A stretch of 64,000 nt of DNA from Paenisporosarcina cavernae (GCF_003595195.1 NZ_CP032418.1:508501-572500), one strand, 5' to 3'. Counted from the stretch's first letter, positions 13,515 to 22,637 are shown. Notes: a model not told the origin generated them from the letters alone. A program made the numbers and translations.

Positions 13515-14813
13515 GTGGATAAGATTATTGTAAAAGGCGGCCATAAGTTAACAGGGAAAGTAAAAGTAGAGGGTGCGAAAAATGCAGTGTTACCAGTATT
13601 AGCTGCAGCACTTTTAGCATCAGAAGGTAAGAATGTGATTCGTGACGTGCCAACTTTGGCAGACGTTTCAACAATCAATGAAGTATTAAGAAGTTTACAC
13701 GCAGATGTTCAATATTACCCGAAACAAAACGAAGTAATTATTGATTCATCGATGGAACTTTCTTCAGAGGCACAATTCGAATATGTACGTAAAATGCGTG
13801 CATCCATCCTAGTGATGGGACCATTGCTTGCTCGTAATGGATTTGCTCGTGTGGCACTTCCAGGCGGATGTGCGATTGGATCACGTCCGATCGATCAGCA
13901 TTTAAAAGGATTTGAAGCAATGGGTGCTGAAATCTCATTCGGTCACGGGTATGTAGAAGCGAATGTAAATGGTCGTTTACGCGGTGCGAAAATCTATTTA
14001 GATTTTCCTAGTGTTGGAGCGACAGAGAACATTATGACAGCAGCAGCGCTTGCTGATGGTGTTACTATTATTGAAAACGCAGCGAAAGAACCGGAAATTG
14101 TCGACTTAGCAAATTTCATCAATGAAATGGGCGGTCACATCGTTGGTGCTGGTACAGATACAATCCGTATTGAAGGAGTAGCTACTCTTTCTGGAACGGT
14201 TCATCACATCATTCCAGATCGTATTGAAGCTGGTACGTTCATGGTAGCAGCAGCAATTACACAAGGTGATGTAACGATTACTAACGCCGTGCCAGAACAT
14301 ATGGCAGCCGTTATTTCTAAATTAGAGGAAATGGGCGTGATGATTTCGGAAACAGAAGAAGGTCTTCGTATCCAAGGAATCAAACCAATTCGCTCAATCG
14401 ATATTAAAACAATGCCTCACCCAGGGTTCCCAACAGATATGCAATCTCAAATGATGGCATTAATGTTAACAGCTACTGGTACAGGTGTTTTAACAGAAAC
14501 AGTATTTGAAAACCGCTTTATGCACGTGGAAGAATTCCGCCGCATGAACGGAAACGTAAAAATTGAAGGTCGTTCTGTTATTATGAACGGTCCATCTAAC
14601 TTACAAGGTGCAGAAGTTGCCGCAACGGACTTACGTGCAGCAGCAGCATTAATCTTAGCTGGTCTTGCTTCTGAAGGCGTTACTCGCGTCACGGAGTTAT
14701 ACCACTTAGATCGTGGATATGTCGACTTCCATTTAAAGCTTGCAGCATTAGGAGCAGACATCGAACGTGTATCAACAGAATCTTCAGATGAGAAAGTCAT
14801 GCAAACGGTCTAA
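13515..14813 (+). CDS. murAA: UDP-N-acetylglucosamine 1-carboxyvinyltransferase
   Basis: MurA catalyses the first committed step of peptidoglycan synthesis, transferring enolpyruvate from PEP to UDP-GlcNAc in the cytoplasm. The signature [14 protein letters not shown] holds the catalytic Cys (about residue 119) that fosfomycin alkylates, and the N-terminal EGAKNAVLP Lys/Asn pair is present. GTG 13515 (432 residues) gives 7-nt spacing from GGAGGG and the usual VDKIIVKGG start; TTG 13512 is the alternative. Position before spoIID matches murAA of B. subtilis. Confidence 0.96.
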   Translation: MDKIIVKGGHKLTGKVKVEGAKNAVLPVLAAALLASEGKNVIRDVPTLADVSTINEVLRSLHADVQYYPKQNEVIIDSSMELSSEAQFEYVRKMRASILVMGPLLARNGFARVALPGGCAIGSRPIDQHLKGFEAMGAEISFGHGYVEANVNGRLRGAKIYLDFPSVGATENIMTAAALADGVTIIENAAKEPEIVDLANFINEMGGHIVGAGTDTIRIEGVATLSGTVHHIIPDRIEAGTFMVAAAITQGDVTITNAVPEHMAAVISKLEEMGVMISETEEGLRIQGIKPIRSIDIKTMPHPGFPTDMQSQMMALMLTATGTGVLTETVFENRFMHVEEFRRMNGNVKIEGRSVIMNGPSNLQGAEVAATDLRAAAALILAGLASEGVTRVTELYHLDRGYVDFHLKLAALGADIERVSTESSDEKVMQTV

Positions 14814-14838
14814 TACCTACTATCATACTATCCATCAC

Positions 14839-14875
14839 ACCGCTCTCTTATACATAAGAGGGCGGTTTTATTTTT
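14839..14875 (+). terminator. Terminator after murAA
   Basis: ACCGCTCTCTTAT and ATAAGAGGGCGGT pair (one T-G) around a 2-nt spacer, followed by TTTATTTTTG. Confidence 0.85.
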
Positions 14876-14994
14876 GTGCTTTTTCCTATTTAAATGAAAA
14901 ATCGTTTACTACGAGGTATGACTCCATTTACCAAGTGGTTATCCACTTTCAGCTCTTCTAAATAAAAGCTCCATTTTTATCAACGCTAATAAAA

Positions 14995-15996
14995 ATGAAA
15001 TTTTCGTCAGCAATGACTATCTTGCCCTTCCGAGTCATATCTTTTCTTATGAAAATTTCTCAGTGGAAGTACCCCATATTAGTTTCAACCTTATGTGCAA
15101 GTTTATATGCGATTCCCTATATGTTAGACAATCCCACTTCTGAGCCAGAATACGAGGGAACTGGAAACGAGGAGACAAGTTGTCCAATTTCGATCCGTGT
15201 CGATGGTATTACACGACCCGTGCCACTCGAGGAGTACGTAGCGCGTGTTGTGATGGGAGAGATGCCGGTTTCATTCCCAAAAGAAGCACTGAAAGCACAA
15301 GCGGTGGCCGCCAGGACGTTTGCGCTACGAACAACAAATTTTGGCGAAAAATCGATTAAGCCAACGGTGGAGGATCAAGTGTTTTCGGCGGAGAAGGATG
15401 TTCCGAAAGTGGTTTTACAAGCTGTAAACGAGACAAACGGTAAGGTGTTGACGTACGCCGATGAACTGATTACGGCAATGTTTTTTTCCACATCGAACGG
15501 CAAGACGGAGAGTGCGGCAGCTTTTAGTGGATACGAGATTCCGTATTTGCAGGTGAGGGACAGTAAAGAAGATGAGGAGTCTCCAAAGTTTTCAGCGAAA
15601 AAAACGTTTACGCTGGATGAGTGGAATGCATTGTTTGGTATTCCGTGGAATGAAGCACAAATTAAAGCTATTGATCTTGTTCGAAATTCGTCTGGCCGAG
15701 TGGAAACGATGAAAGCGAACCAACAGGAATGGAATGGCAGAAAAATTCGAGAATTATTAGGATTGCCGTCAACGGATTTTCAGATTTCACTGAAGGATGA
15801 AACGATTGTTGTCACGACTAAAGGATATGGACACGGTGTAGGGATGAGTCAGTATGGTGCTCGAGGTTTGGCGTTGAAAGGAAAGAGTTACGAAGATATT
15901 GTATCGTATTATTATCCACACACGACATTACAAAATTTTCAAGGAGTCGCTCCAGCATGTTTAAAAGATTCATTACCCGACAACACTAGCAAGTAG
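14995..15996 (+). CDS. spoIID: Stage II sporulation protein D (peptidoglycan lytic transglycosylase)
   Basis: SpoIID cuts septal and forespore-surrounding peptidoglycan during engulfment, with SpoIIM and SpoIIP, in the mother cell. An N-terminal membrane segment is followed by the SpoIID domain: LEEYVARVVMGEMPVSFPKEALKAQ with the catalytic Glu of GEMP (about residue 88), VAARTFAL, and GYGHGVGMSQYGARG near the C-terminus. The start is uncertain: neither ATG 14995 nor ATG 15049 has a clear ribosome site, and the latter (MKISQWKYP) gives a more usual N-terminus. The spoIIQ start follows within 12 nt. Confidence 0.92.
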   Translation: MKFSSAMTILPFRVISFLMKISQWKYPILVSTLCASLYAIPYMLDNPTSEPEYEGTGNEETSCPISIRVDGITRPVPLEEYVARVVMGEMPVSFPKEALKAQAVAARTFALRTTNFGEKSIKPTVEDQVFSAEKDVPKVVLQAVNETNGKVLTYADELITAMFFSTSNGKTESAAAFSGYEIPYLQVRDSKEDEESPKFSAKKTFTLDEWNALFGIPWNEAQIKAIDLVRNSSGRVETMKANQQEWNGRKIRELLGLPSTDFQISLKDETIVVTTKGYGHGVGMSQYGARGLALKGKSYEDIVSYYYPHTTLQNFQGVAPACLKDSLPDNTSK

Positions 15997-16007
15997 AGGT
16001 GATGAAA

Positions 16008-16664
16008 ATGCGAGAGGAAAAAAAGATGACTCCTACTCCAACAGGGCAAGCAAAATGGGTGTGGCCTACAGTCTACATCGCGTTTGCACTATTAATGGTT
16101 GGCCTCGTATGGGGCTACAATGCGTATATCGCAAATGATACGGAAGTTGCTAGTGATGTGACAGGAACCGAAGGAATGAACCCAGACGGGGAAACGGTTA
16201 TTGAGACGAATGGCAACCTAGAATCGATGAAGTACCCGTTTGATGAAGCGCTTTTAGATCGCGTGACGGTTTTGCAGGATTTTTATGATATGACTGCAGA
16301 TGCAGAAACGCGAGAAAATTCTCTGCTAGTGTTCAACCAAACGTATATGACGAATAGCGGGGTAACGCTTGCTGTTGATGGTGAGCCGTTTGAAGTGCTT
16401 GCTGCAATGAGTGGCACGGTGGAAGAAGTAGTGGCAGACGAATTTATCGGAAACGAAATTTCCATTAAACATGAAAATGGTTTAGTGACGAAGTATCGTT
16501 CCGTTGCAGAAATTCAAGTACAAAAAGGGGACACGGTTTCGCAAGGACAAGTGATCGGTACGGCGATTGCGAATGAGTGGAATCCTACAGCTGGTGTTCA
16601 CTTAAGCTTTGAAGTAATCGAAAATGGTGAAGCAGTAAATCCTCGTGAATTTTTAGCGTTCTAA
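16008..16664 (+). CDS. spoIIQ: Stage II sporulation protein Q (degenerate M23/LytM protein)
   Basis: Forespore membrane protein that binds SpoIIIAH across the engulfing membranes to hold the mother cell-forespore channel. One TM helix (about 19-38), a linker, then an LytM domain (about 115-215). The metal-binding His residues of true M23 peptidases are incomplete (NSGVTLAVDG and VHLSFEV in place of HxGxD and HxHFE), as known for this family, so it is structural. ATG 16008 has AGAGGTGA at 6-8 nt; other starts at 15999 and 16002 overlap that site. Confidence 0.92.
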   Translation: MREEKKMTPTPTGQAKWVWPTVYIAFALLMVGLVWGYNAYIANDTEVASDVTGTEGMNPDGETVIETNGNLESMKYPFDEALLDRVTVLQDFYDMTADAETRENSLLVFNQTYMTNSGVTLAVDGEPFEVLAAMSGTVEEVVADEFIGNEISIKHENGLVTKYRSVAEIQVQKGDTVSQGQVIGTAIANEWNPTAGVHLSFEVIENGEAVNPREFLAF

Positions 16665-16678
16665 TCACGGACGATGTG

Positions 16679-16686
16679 CATACACT
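16679..16686 (+). promoter_or_regulatory. Candidate sigma-E -10 element for spoIIID
   Basis: CATACACT matches the sigma-E -10 consensus (CATACAnT) and lies 38 bp before the spoIIID start. The -35 region (TCTAATC) is a poor match. In B. subtilis spoIIID is sigma-E dependent, which is why this is listed. Confidence 0.35.
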
Positions 16687-16724
16687 ACTAGTACTACCGA
16701 TTCCGTCAGTGGAAGGATGGCTAG

Positions 16725-16994
16725 TTGCAGGAGGAATTAAAAAAACGTGTGCTGCATTTAGCTGAACTCATTCTTGAAACGAAACAGACCGTTCGCGAAC
16801 TTGCGAAACGAACCGGATACTCGAAAAGTACAGTGCACAAAGACTTATCCGAACGCCTAACGAAGATTGACTCGGCCCTCGCAAAGGAAGTAAAGCAAAT
16901 TCTCGATTATCATAAGTCGATACGCCATTTGCGAGGCGGGGAAGCCACGAAACTAATGTGGCACGAGAAAAAACAAAAAAACGTGGTGACGTAA
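16725..16994 (+). CDS. spoIIID: Sporulation transcriptional regulator SpoIIID
   Basis: Small mother-cell DNA-binding protein that activates and represses sigma-E and sigma-K regulon genes. The helix-turn-helix KRTGYSKSTVHKDLSERL and the invariant tail HKSIRHLRGGEATKL are nearly identical to the family. Length (89 residues) is normal, with a short extra C-terminus (WHEKKQKNVVT). TTG start, 8 nt after GGAAGG. The stop lies inside the terminator hairpin. Confidence 0.96.
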   Translation: MQEELKKRVLHLAELILETKQTVRELAKRTGYSKSTVHKDLSERLTKIDSALAKEVKQILDYHKSIRHLRGGEATKLMWHEKKQKNVVT

Positions 16995-17016
16995 CTATGC
17001 GTCCTCACGTTTTTTT
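16979..17016 (+). terminator. Terminator of spoIIID
   Basis: AACGTGGTGACG pairs with CGTCCTCACGTT (two mismatches) and is followed by seven T. It overlaps the last codons of spoIIID. Confidence 0.85.
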
Positions 17017-17098
17017 ATTGTGATGGGGGGATGTGGAATGAAAGTTTGTAGTAGATGAAGAGTGTGCCTTGTTTTAGAGGCTTAGTTTATGATATGGG

Positions 17099-17190
17099 CC
17101 ATTTTCACGTATTTCCAACCCATATTGAGAGATTTCCGGGTCATTTTGGGTTATTTCCGAGACATTTCAGGATCATTCCGTCCCAAAATG
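17099..17190. repeat. 21-bp-period array with CATTTT...ATTTCC units
   Basis: Units start at 17099, 17120, 17141, 17162 and 17183 (partial), each 21 bp. Each unit begins (C/T/A)CAT(T/A)TT or similar and carries (A/C)TTTCC or CATTCC 12 bases on, then three variable bases. It lies in the 520-bp gap between spoIIID and mbl. The rest of that gap (17191-17536) is AT-rich and should contain the mbl promoter, but I could not choose one with confidence. Confidence 0.7.
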
Positions 17191-17536
17191 AAATAAAACC
17201 GCGACATTAACCATATTTATCCAAATAATAAGAGACATTCTTACACAATCTTGATTGCAATAACAAACGTCAACGCTGGGAAATTGCTACTTCCTTTATC
17301 TCAGGACAATTCTTGGGTTCATTCCGAAATAAACGAATAATGCTTAATCCTTCTCTCAGATTGTTAAAACCGGTTTATTATCGAAAAGTGTCAGTAGTAC
17401 TTTCATTCCAACGTCAAGTGGGGTCGTATGAGAAAAAAGGATGTATTTGTTAATTCGTTATGATAAAATAGTCAGTTAGTAGAGTAAATTTTCAGAATCA
17501 TACATAAGAGCCCATTTGGAAGGAGATTATCGCATT

Positions 17537-18532
17537 ATGTTCGCGAAAGATATAGGAATTGACTTGGGGACGGCGAATGTTTTAATTCATGTGAAAGGAA
17601 AAGGGATTGTTCTAAATGAACCTTCCGTCGTGGCGATTGATAAAAAGACAAACAAAGTACTTGCTGTTGGGGAAGAAGCACGCAAGATGGTGGGACGTAC
17701 GCCGGGAAATATTGTGGCGATTCGACCACTAAAAGATGGCGTTATTGCCGATTTTGATGTAACAGAAGCCATGCTGAAGCACTTCATTCAAAAATTGAAT
17801 GTCAAAGGGTTCTTCTCAAAACCACGTATTTTGATTTGTTGTCCAACAAATATTACGAGTGTAGAACAAAAAGCGATTCGAGAAGCGGCAGAGAAATCTG
17901 GTGGCAAAAAAGTATATTTAGAAGAGGAACCAAAAGTAGCGGCAATCGGTGCAGGCATGGATATTTTCCAACCAAGCGGGAATATGGTGGTTGACATTGG
18001 TGGAGGCACAACAGACATCGCCGTGTTATCGATGGGAGATATCGTTACGAGCCAGTCGATTAAAGTTGCAGGGGATGTTTTCGATAACGATATTTTACAA
18101 TACATAAAACGTGAGTATAAATTACTGATCGGGGAACGTACTGCTGAAAATATTAAAGTTTCTATCGGAACAGTTTTCCGCGATGGACGCAATGAGTCGA
18201 TGGAAATTCGTGGCCGTGATATGGTGTCTGGATTACCGCGTACGATTGAGATTACGTCAAAAGAAATAGAGGGTGCACTTCGTGAGTCGGTTTCGATGAT
18301 CGTACAAGGAGCGAAAAATGTCTTAGAAAAAACACCACCTGAATTATCTGCGGATATTATCGATCGCGGTGTGATTTTAACTGGCGGTGGTGCATTAATG
18401 CACGGGATGGATCTTCTTTTAGCGGAAGAATTAAAAGTACCTGTCTTCTTATCGGAGAATCCAATGGACTGTGTTGCGATTGGAACTGGGATTATGCTGG
18501 ATAATATTGATAAAGTGTCACCAAGACTATGA
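17537..18532 (+). CDS. mbl: MreB-like cell-shape protein Mbl
   Basis: Bacterial actin that guides sidewall peptidoglycan synthesis. Actin-fold signatures: DLGTANVLIHVKGKGIV at the N-terminus, VVDIGGGTTDIAVLS in the middle and ILTGGGALMHGMD near the C-terminus. The opening MFAKDIGIDLGTAN and the terminus MLDNIDKVSPRL identify the Mbl paralogue and not MreB. ATG 17537 follows AAGGAGA; 331 residues is normal. Position downstream of spoIIID is conserved in Bacillales. Confidence 0.96.
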   Translation: MFAKDIGIDLGTANVLIHVKGKGIVLNEPSVVAIDKKTNKVLAVGEEARKMVGRTPGNIVAIRPLKDGVIADFDVTEAMLKHFIQKLNVKGFFSKPRILICCPTNITSVEQKAIREAAEKSGGKKVYLEEEPKVAAIGAGMDIFQPSGNMVVDIGGGTTDIAVLSMGDIVTSQSIKVAGDVFDNDILQYIKREYKLLIGERTAENIKVSIGTVFRDGRNESMEIRGRDMVSGLPRTIEITSKEIEGALRESVSMIVQGAKNVLEKTPPELSADIIDRGVILTGGGALMHGMDLLLAEELKVPVFLSENPMDCVAIGTGIMLDNIDKVSPRL

Positions 18533-18601
18533 CCAATTGCCCTAGAAATTGGGGCGTTTTGTTCGATATAATGAAGAGATAGTAAAGAAAGGGTGAATCG
18601 A

Positions 18602-19435
18602 TTGTTTCGAGGATTTTATACAGTAGCATCAGGAATGATTGCACAACAACGTCGCACAGAGTTATTGACTAATAATATGGCAAATGCAAACACGCCTGGC
18701 TATAAAGCGGATCAATCGGTCATTCGATCTTTCCCGGATATGTTGATGGCACGAATGGGAAGCAAATCACTTCCTGTTCAAGATCCACTATCGATGAAAA
18801 AGCTATCAACAGTCGGCGGAATCAGTACGGGAGTGTACATGCAAGAAACGCTTCCACACTTTGAGCAAGGACAATTGTTAGAAACAGAATTGCCAACAGA
18901 TATTGCGATGCTTCAAAATACCGTTCCGATTAATGCAGATGGAAATCCCGGTGCGGTATTGTATCGCTTAGAAAATCCAGTTGCTGGAGAGTATTACACG
19001 CGAAACGGGAATTTCACGTTAGATGCAGATGGATATTTAACCAATCCACAAGGGTTGTATGTGTTATCGGATACTGGCCAGCGCATTCAACTGCAGAACG
19101 ATGATTTCCAAGTAGAAGCGGATGGACGTCTTTTAGCTAACAATCAAGAAGTAGCGAGAATTGGCGTCTCTTTCTCGGCTGCACCAGAATCTTTGTTAAA
19201 AGAAGAGAATGGTTTATTCCGCACAGCAGACGGACAAAACTTGGCTTCTGCGTATGATACGGATGGCGTCGCATTTTCGATGCAACAAGGGTTTTTAGAG
19301 GGATCGACCGTAGATTCTGCAAAAACGATGACGGAAATGTTAACTGCGTACCGCGCATTTGAAGCAAATCAAAAGATCTTGCAAGCGTATGATCGCAGTA
19401 TGGAAAAAGCGGTAAATGAAATTGGAAGAGTGTAG
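18602..19435 (+). CDS. flhO: Flagellar hook-basal body protein FlhO (FlgF/FlgG family)
   Basis: Distal rod-type protein of the flagellar basal body. The N-terminal signature FRGFYTVASGMIAQQRRTELLTNNMANANTPGYK (given here in words: the conserved rod N-terminal helix with NNMANANTPGYK) and the C-terminal MTEMLTAYRAFEANQKILQA are the D0 coiled-coil ends shared by rod and hook proteins. TTG 18602 is chosen because it gives the usual N-terminus and 6-7 nt spacing from AAAGAAAGGGTGA; GTG 18593 overlaps that site. It precedes flhP by 12 bp, as in B. subtilis. Confidence 0.88.
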   Translation: MFRGFYTVASGMIAQQRRTELLTNNMANANTPGYKADQSVIRSFPDMLMARMGSKSLPVQDPLSMKKLSTVGGISTGVYMQETLPHFEQGQLLETELPTDIAMLQNTVPINADGNPGAVLYRLENPVAGEYYTRNGNFTLDADGYLTNPQGLYVLSDTGQRIQLQNDDFQVEADGRLLANNQEVARIGVSFSAAPESLLKEENGLFRTADGQNLASAYDTDGVAFSMQQGFLEGSTVDSAKTMTEMLTAYRAFEANQKILQAYDRSMEKAVNEIGRV

Positions 19436-19447
19436 GGAGGATAAACG

Positions 19448-20284
19448 ATGCTACGAACAATGTTGACAGCGACAAATACGCTGAACCAGTTGCAATCGCA
19501 AATCGATACGATCGGAAATAACTTATCGAATGCGGGCACGTATGGCTATAAATCCCGAGACGTGAAATTTCATGAGCTGCTTTACCAACAGTTTCAAAAT
19601 GACAAGCTAGACCAAGCACCACGTTCGTCACCAGCAGGAATCCGATATGGAGTAGGTGCGGTCGTTGGACAAGCGGAAATGAATTGGAAACAAGGGACGG
19701 TGCAACAAACTGGTCGCCAGTTAGACTTTGCCTTCACCACGCCGAAACAATATTTCCAAATTTTAATGCCTGGAGCAGATGGCAATAAAACCGTCTACAC
19801 ACGACAAGGTGCTTTCTATGCGAATCCTACAGGAGATGGCGCGCTCGCATTAGTGAATGCAGATGGGTATTCCGTCGCAGATGCAAACGGCAATCCGATT
19901 ATTTTAAATGAAACAGCACAAAACTTCTCGTTAACAGATGGCGGAAGACTAGATGTGCAAAATGCAGATGGAACAACGGATCAGTTCGATCTAGGCATCA
20001 CTGTTTTACAAAGACCGCAATTGATGGAGCATTTATCTGCAACGTATATTACACTGCCGGACAATTTGAATGAACTTGGCGTCACGGCTCAAGACATTTT
20101 AACGAATTTACAAGGTGCAGACCGTGCGCAAATTGGTCTTGGGAATGGACAGTTAGAACAGTCTAACGTGAACATGTCGAAAGAATTTACGGATTTAATC
20201 AGTGCACAACGATCGTACCAATTCAATGCGAGAGCAGTCACAATGGGTGATCAAATGCTGGGCTTGATTAATGGTATTAGGTAA
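19448..20284 (+). CDS. flhP: Flagellar hook-basal body protein FlhP (FlgG family)
   Basis: Second rod/hook-type protein, 278 residues. The N-terminal MLRTMLTATNTLNQLQSQ and IGNNLSNAGTYGYK, and the C-terminal LEQSNVNMSKEFTDLISAQ with YQFNARAVTM, form the helical D0 domain. GGGAGGATAA precedes the ATG. Cotranscription with flhO is likely from the 12-bp gap. Flagellar genes imply motility or at least its remnants; a chemoreceptor occurs at 34.8 kb. Confidence 0.92.
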   Translation: MLRTMLTATNTLNQLQSQIDTIGNNLSNAGTYGYKSRDVKFHELLYQQFQNDKLDQAPRSSPAGIRYGVGAVVGQAEMNWKQGTVQQTGRQLDFAFTTPKQYFQILMPGADGNKTVYTRQGAFYANPTGDGALALVNADGYSVADANGNPIILNETAQNFSLTDGGRLDVQNADGTTDQFDLGITVLQRPQLMEHLSATYITLPDNLNELGVTAQDILTNLQGADRAQIGLGNGQLEQSNVNMSKEFTDLISAQRSYQFNARAVTMGDQMLGLINGIR

Positions 20285-20296
20285 GGAGCTTATCGA

Positions 20297-20542
20297 ATGA
20301 CCGAAGAAAAAGTGGCACAGCAACAGCAACAAGAACAAGAAGAGGTACCAAAAAGAACCTTTTGGGTCCAAATTCGATTGTTTCCTATTTGGTTACGTAT
20401 CATTCTCGTACTTGCACTAGTGGCAGCTGCAATGGCAGCCGGTGTGATGGTCGGGTATGGAGTAATCGGTGACGGAGAAGCGCGGGATGCGTTAAAATGG
20501 TCGACGTGGGATCACGTATTAAAAATTATGAATGGCGAGTAA
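20297..20542 (+). CDS. EpuA-type small membrane protein (annotated DNA-directed RNA polymerase subunit beta)
   Basis: 81 residues: a Gln/Glu-rich N-terminus, basic KRTFWVQIRLFPIWLRIILV, one TM helix (about 35-58), and the family tail KWSTWDHVLKIMNGE. Proteins like this carry the label RNA polymerase subunit beta or EpuA in Bacillales because of their position. No polymerase role is evident in the sequence. Lies between flhP and fabZ with 12-13 bp gaps. Confidence 0.75.
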   Translation: MTEEKVAQQQQQEQEEVPKRTFWVQIRLFPIWLRIILVLALVAAAMAAGVMVGYGVIGDGEARDALKWSTWDHVLKIMNGE

Positions 20543-20555
20543 CTAGGAGGAACAT

Positions 20556-20987
20556 ATGTTAAACGCACAAGAAATTCAAGAAATTTTGCCGCATCGATAC
20601 CCATTTTTATTGGTCGATCGCATTACAGAAATAGAAGAAGGAAAACGTGCAGTTGGATTGAAAAACGTTTCTATCAATGAAGAATTTTTCAATGGGCATT
20701 TTCCAGGATATCCTGTTATGCCAGGCGTTTTAATTATAGAAGCACTTGCGCAAGTAGGTGGAGTGGCTTTATTGAAAAAAGAAGAGAACAAAGGAAGACT
20801 CGCGTTCTTAACCGGAGTAGATAACTGCCGTTTCAAACGACAAGTATCTCCTGGAGATCAGCTTCGTCTGGAGGTTGAATTTGTCAAACTACGCGGTGCG
20901 ATGGGGAAAGGTCATGCTGTTGCGACAGTCGATGGCGAAATCGCCTGTGAAACAGATATTTTATTCGCATTAGGTCCAGTCGTTTAA
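20556..20987 (+). CDS. fabZ: 3-hydroxyacyl-ACP dehydratase FabZ
   Basis: Dehydrates 3-hydroxyacyl-ACP in fatty acid elongation. Single hot-dog fold of 143 residues. Catalytic His about residue 48 in [13 protein letters not shown] and catalytic Glu about 62 in IIEALAQ. The N-terminal [18 protein letters not shown] is a family hallmark. AGGAGG upstream. Confidence 0.96.
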   Translation: MLNAQEIQEILPHRYPFLLVDRITEIEEGKRAVGLKNVSINEEFFNGHFPGYPVMPGVLIIEALAQVGGVALLKKEENKGRLAFLTGVDNCRFKRQVSPGDQLRLEVEFVKLRGAMGKGHAVATVDGEIACETDILFALGPVV

Positions 20988-21016
20988 GAGACTGTGATTA
21001 GGAGGTCAAGTTTACG

Positions 21017-21403
21017 ATGTTAAAAGAATTACCATCTGGAGTGAAGAGCAGCATCACACGCTCCATTACAACCGTTTTTGAAAATTATATGGCATCCATT
21101 GAATGGTCTGAGGAAAAATTTTCCATGGAATCATTTGTTGAAAAATGGAGAGAATACATAAATGACAACGCAACATGGATGGAAAAAATTTCAGAAGACG
21201 TCAAGCAAAGTCCTGAATTTCATGCAGAGCTTGCGGATAAAATGAATAAAGTCATCGAAAAAATATTAAATGAGCCACCATCCGAAGAGCAAGTAGCATC
21301 CATTGAAATGATACAAGAAGAACTTGGCACTCATTATGATTATGCGTGTAAAGCGGAAGCTTCATACGTAGAATCCATCCTAAAACAAAAACAATCCTCA
21401 TAA
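21017..21403 (+). CDS. Conserved-looking soluble protein of unknown function
   Basis: 128 residues, acidic and largely helical, without signal peptide, TM segment or motif I recognise. A clear AGGAGG lies 10 nt before the ATG and codon use matches its neighbours, so it is real. It follows fabZ by 29 bp and could share its transcript. The next gene is separated by a strong hairpin. Confidence 0.7.
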   Translation: MLKELPSGVKSSITRSITTVFENYMASIEWSEEKFSMESFVEKWREYINDNATWMEKISEDVKQSPEFHAELADKMNKVIEKILNEPPSEEQVASIEMIQEELGTHYDYACKAEASYVESILKQKQSS

Positions 21404-21412
21404 GTCGTATTG

Positions 21413-21486
21413 TTCCCTCCTTTCTCGGGCAACCTACAGTGAATCACATTCATTGTGGTATTAGCGAGAAAGGAGGGAATTTTTTC
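21413..21486 (+). terminator. Terminator hairpin that also buries the next gene's ribosome site
   Basis: TTCCCTCCTTTCTCG (21413-21427) pairs perfectly with CGAGAAAGGAGGGAA (21465-21479). The loop holds a second stem, ACAGTGAAT/ATTCATTGT. TTTTTT follows. The 3' arm is the AAAGGAGG Shine-Dalgarno of the lipoprotein gene at 21487, so the structure can end transcription and, if read through, hide the ribosome site. Confidence 0.75.
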
Positions 21487-21771
21487 ATGGTGAAAAAAGG
21501 GATAGCACTAAGTTTTCTAGCAGCATTGATGCTTGCGGGATGTAATAACGACGACGACAACGATGCATTAGTGCCTCCGAATAATGAAACGCCAATGGAG
21601 GACATCCAAGAAAATCGAAATACTGATGGTGTCGGGCCAAAAATGGATGAAGAAACAAACGATGTCAACACCGATCACGACAAAGATATGATGAAAGATG
21701 AAAACACACCAGAAGAAGAGGTCATTGAAGACGACCTTGATGCAAGGGATAAAGACAATAAGGACAAGTAA
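21487..21771 (+). CDS. Small acidic lipoprotein
   Basis: 95-residue product. The signal peptide MVKKGIALSFLAALMLAGC ends in a lipobox (LAGC), so the mature protein starts at Cys19 and is lipid-anchored outside the membrane. The rest is short, highly charged (Asp, Glu, Lys, Asn) and probably unstructured. Function unknown. ATG 21487 is chosen because GGAGGG lies 8-10 nt upstream and it gives a proper signal peptide. Confidence 0.8.
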   Translation: MVKKGIALSFLAALMLAGCNNDDDNDALVPPNNETPMEDIQENRNTDGVGPKMDEETNDVNTDHDKDMMKDENTPEEEVIEDDLDARDKDNKDK

Positions 21772-21778
21772 TACATTT

Positions 21779-21808
21779 GAGGATCTCCATCTGGAGGTCC
21801 TTTTTTAG
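21779..21808 (+). terminator. Terminator after the lipoprotein gene
   Basis: AGGATCTCC and GGAGGTCCT pair around ATCT (one mismatch, one wobble), followed by TTTTTT. Confidence 0.8.
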
Positions 21809-21868
21809 TGTGGTAAGGACAGTTTCGGATTATTTGGAGCGATCGAAAATCTGGTGGGAACTTGAACT

Positions 21869-21908
21869 ATCGCACATAATTTCCGAGAATCGCACCTTCG
21901 ACAGGTGT
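21869..21908. repeat. 20-bp-period pair of ATCGCAC motifs
   Basis: ATCGCAC at 21869 and 21889, the first in the context ATCGCACATAATTTCCGAGA. The same 15-base context (TCGCACATAATTTCC) recurs at 61-63 kb. The rest of the 21809-22045 gap shows no gene. Confidence 0.55.
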
Positions 21909-22040
21909 TTAGTCATGGATATAGCATAGTATCTAGTTACTCTTTACTAAAAGTAATAGCTTTTAGTATTTTGATGATTTTCTGCAAGCAGAAAATCTAG
22001 TGAAGTGTTGCCATTTCGCATTCCATTCTCCTTTCCAACA

Positions 22041-22077
22041 AAAAAACGATTGAATAGTTTTTCTACTATTCAATCGT
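22041..22077 (-). terminator. Terminator of ywpF
   Basis: ACGATTGAATAG (22046-22057) pairs with CTATTCAATCGT (22066-22077). On the minus strand the hairpin ends in a run of T (A-run at 22040-22046 on the plus strand). Confidence 0.85.
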
Positions 22078-22082
22078 CGTTT

Positions 22083-22520
22083 CTATTGTTCTACTTCATC
22101 TTTTTTTAGTTTCGGCCGTTCACGCATGTCCGATTCGAAGCGAGTGACCAGTGCCTCACCAGACAAGCCGTCTTCTACAAGTTCGGATAGTAACGATTCC
22201 GCATATTTTCTTCTTGCTCGTTTTAACGTGCCTTTCATCAATACGGAAATGTAGTCACCGATTTCTTTTGTTGTGTAAACGATTACTTGGAATGTAGCGG
22301 GTTCATTTTCAGGGTAGGAAATGACAACCGAAACTTCGAGCATTTCTTCGCTAGCGATTGCTTCTGTAAAGAGATTGCTATGTTGTTTGTCGATATACAT
22401 TTCAATGATCCATGAACGGTAGGAGTTTTCTTGGTTAATAATGATACCGTCTTCTAGGGGGATGTTCATTTTTTCGTTGTTTTTAAGTAATGCGATGGAG
22501 ATCATTTTGAATGTTTTCAA
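22083..22520 (-). CDS. ywpF: YwpF-like protein
   Basis: 145 residues, soluble, resembling the YwpF family, which has no assigned function. The open, regular beta-rich N-terminus (KTFKMISIALL) and the neighbourhood next to ssbB match B. subtilis ywpF. TTG start at 22520 with GGAGTG upstream on the minus strand. Divergent from ssbB. Confidence 0.75.
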   Translation of the reverse strand: MKTFKMISIALLKNNEKMNIPLEDGIIINQENSYRSWIIEMYIDKQHSNLFTEAIASEEMLEVSVVISYPENEPATFQVIVYTTKEIGDYISVLMKGTLKRARRKYAESLLSELVEDGLSGEALVTRFESDMRERPKLKKDEVEQ

Positions 22521-22637
22521 GGAAATTCACTCCTTTTTTTTAGGTTTTTTCAAGTATACCATAATTGCATTTTTGGCTATTGCTTAAATCGAGTCGTACC
22601 AAGCGATACGTCGAAAATTGTATTTTTTTGGAAGGTG

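Noticed and set aside
18533-18562. Terminator after mbl
   Set aside because: CCAATT/AATTGG and GCCC/GGGC pairings compete and the T-run is short (GTTTTG); too weak to call.
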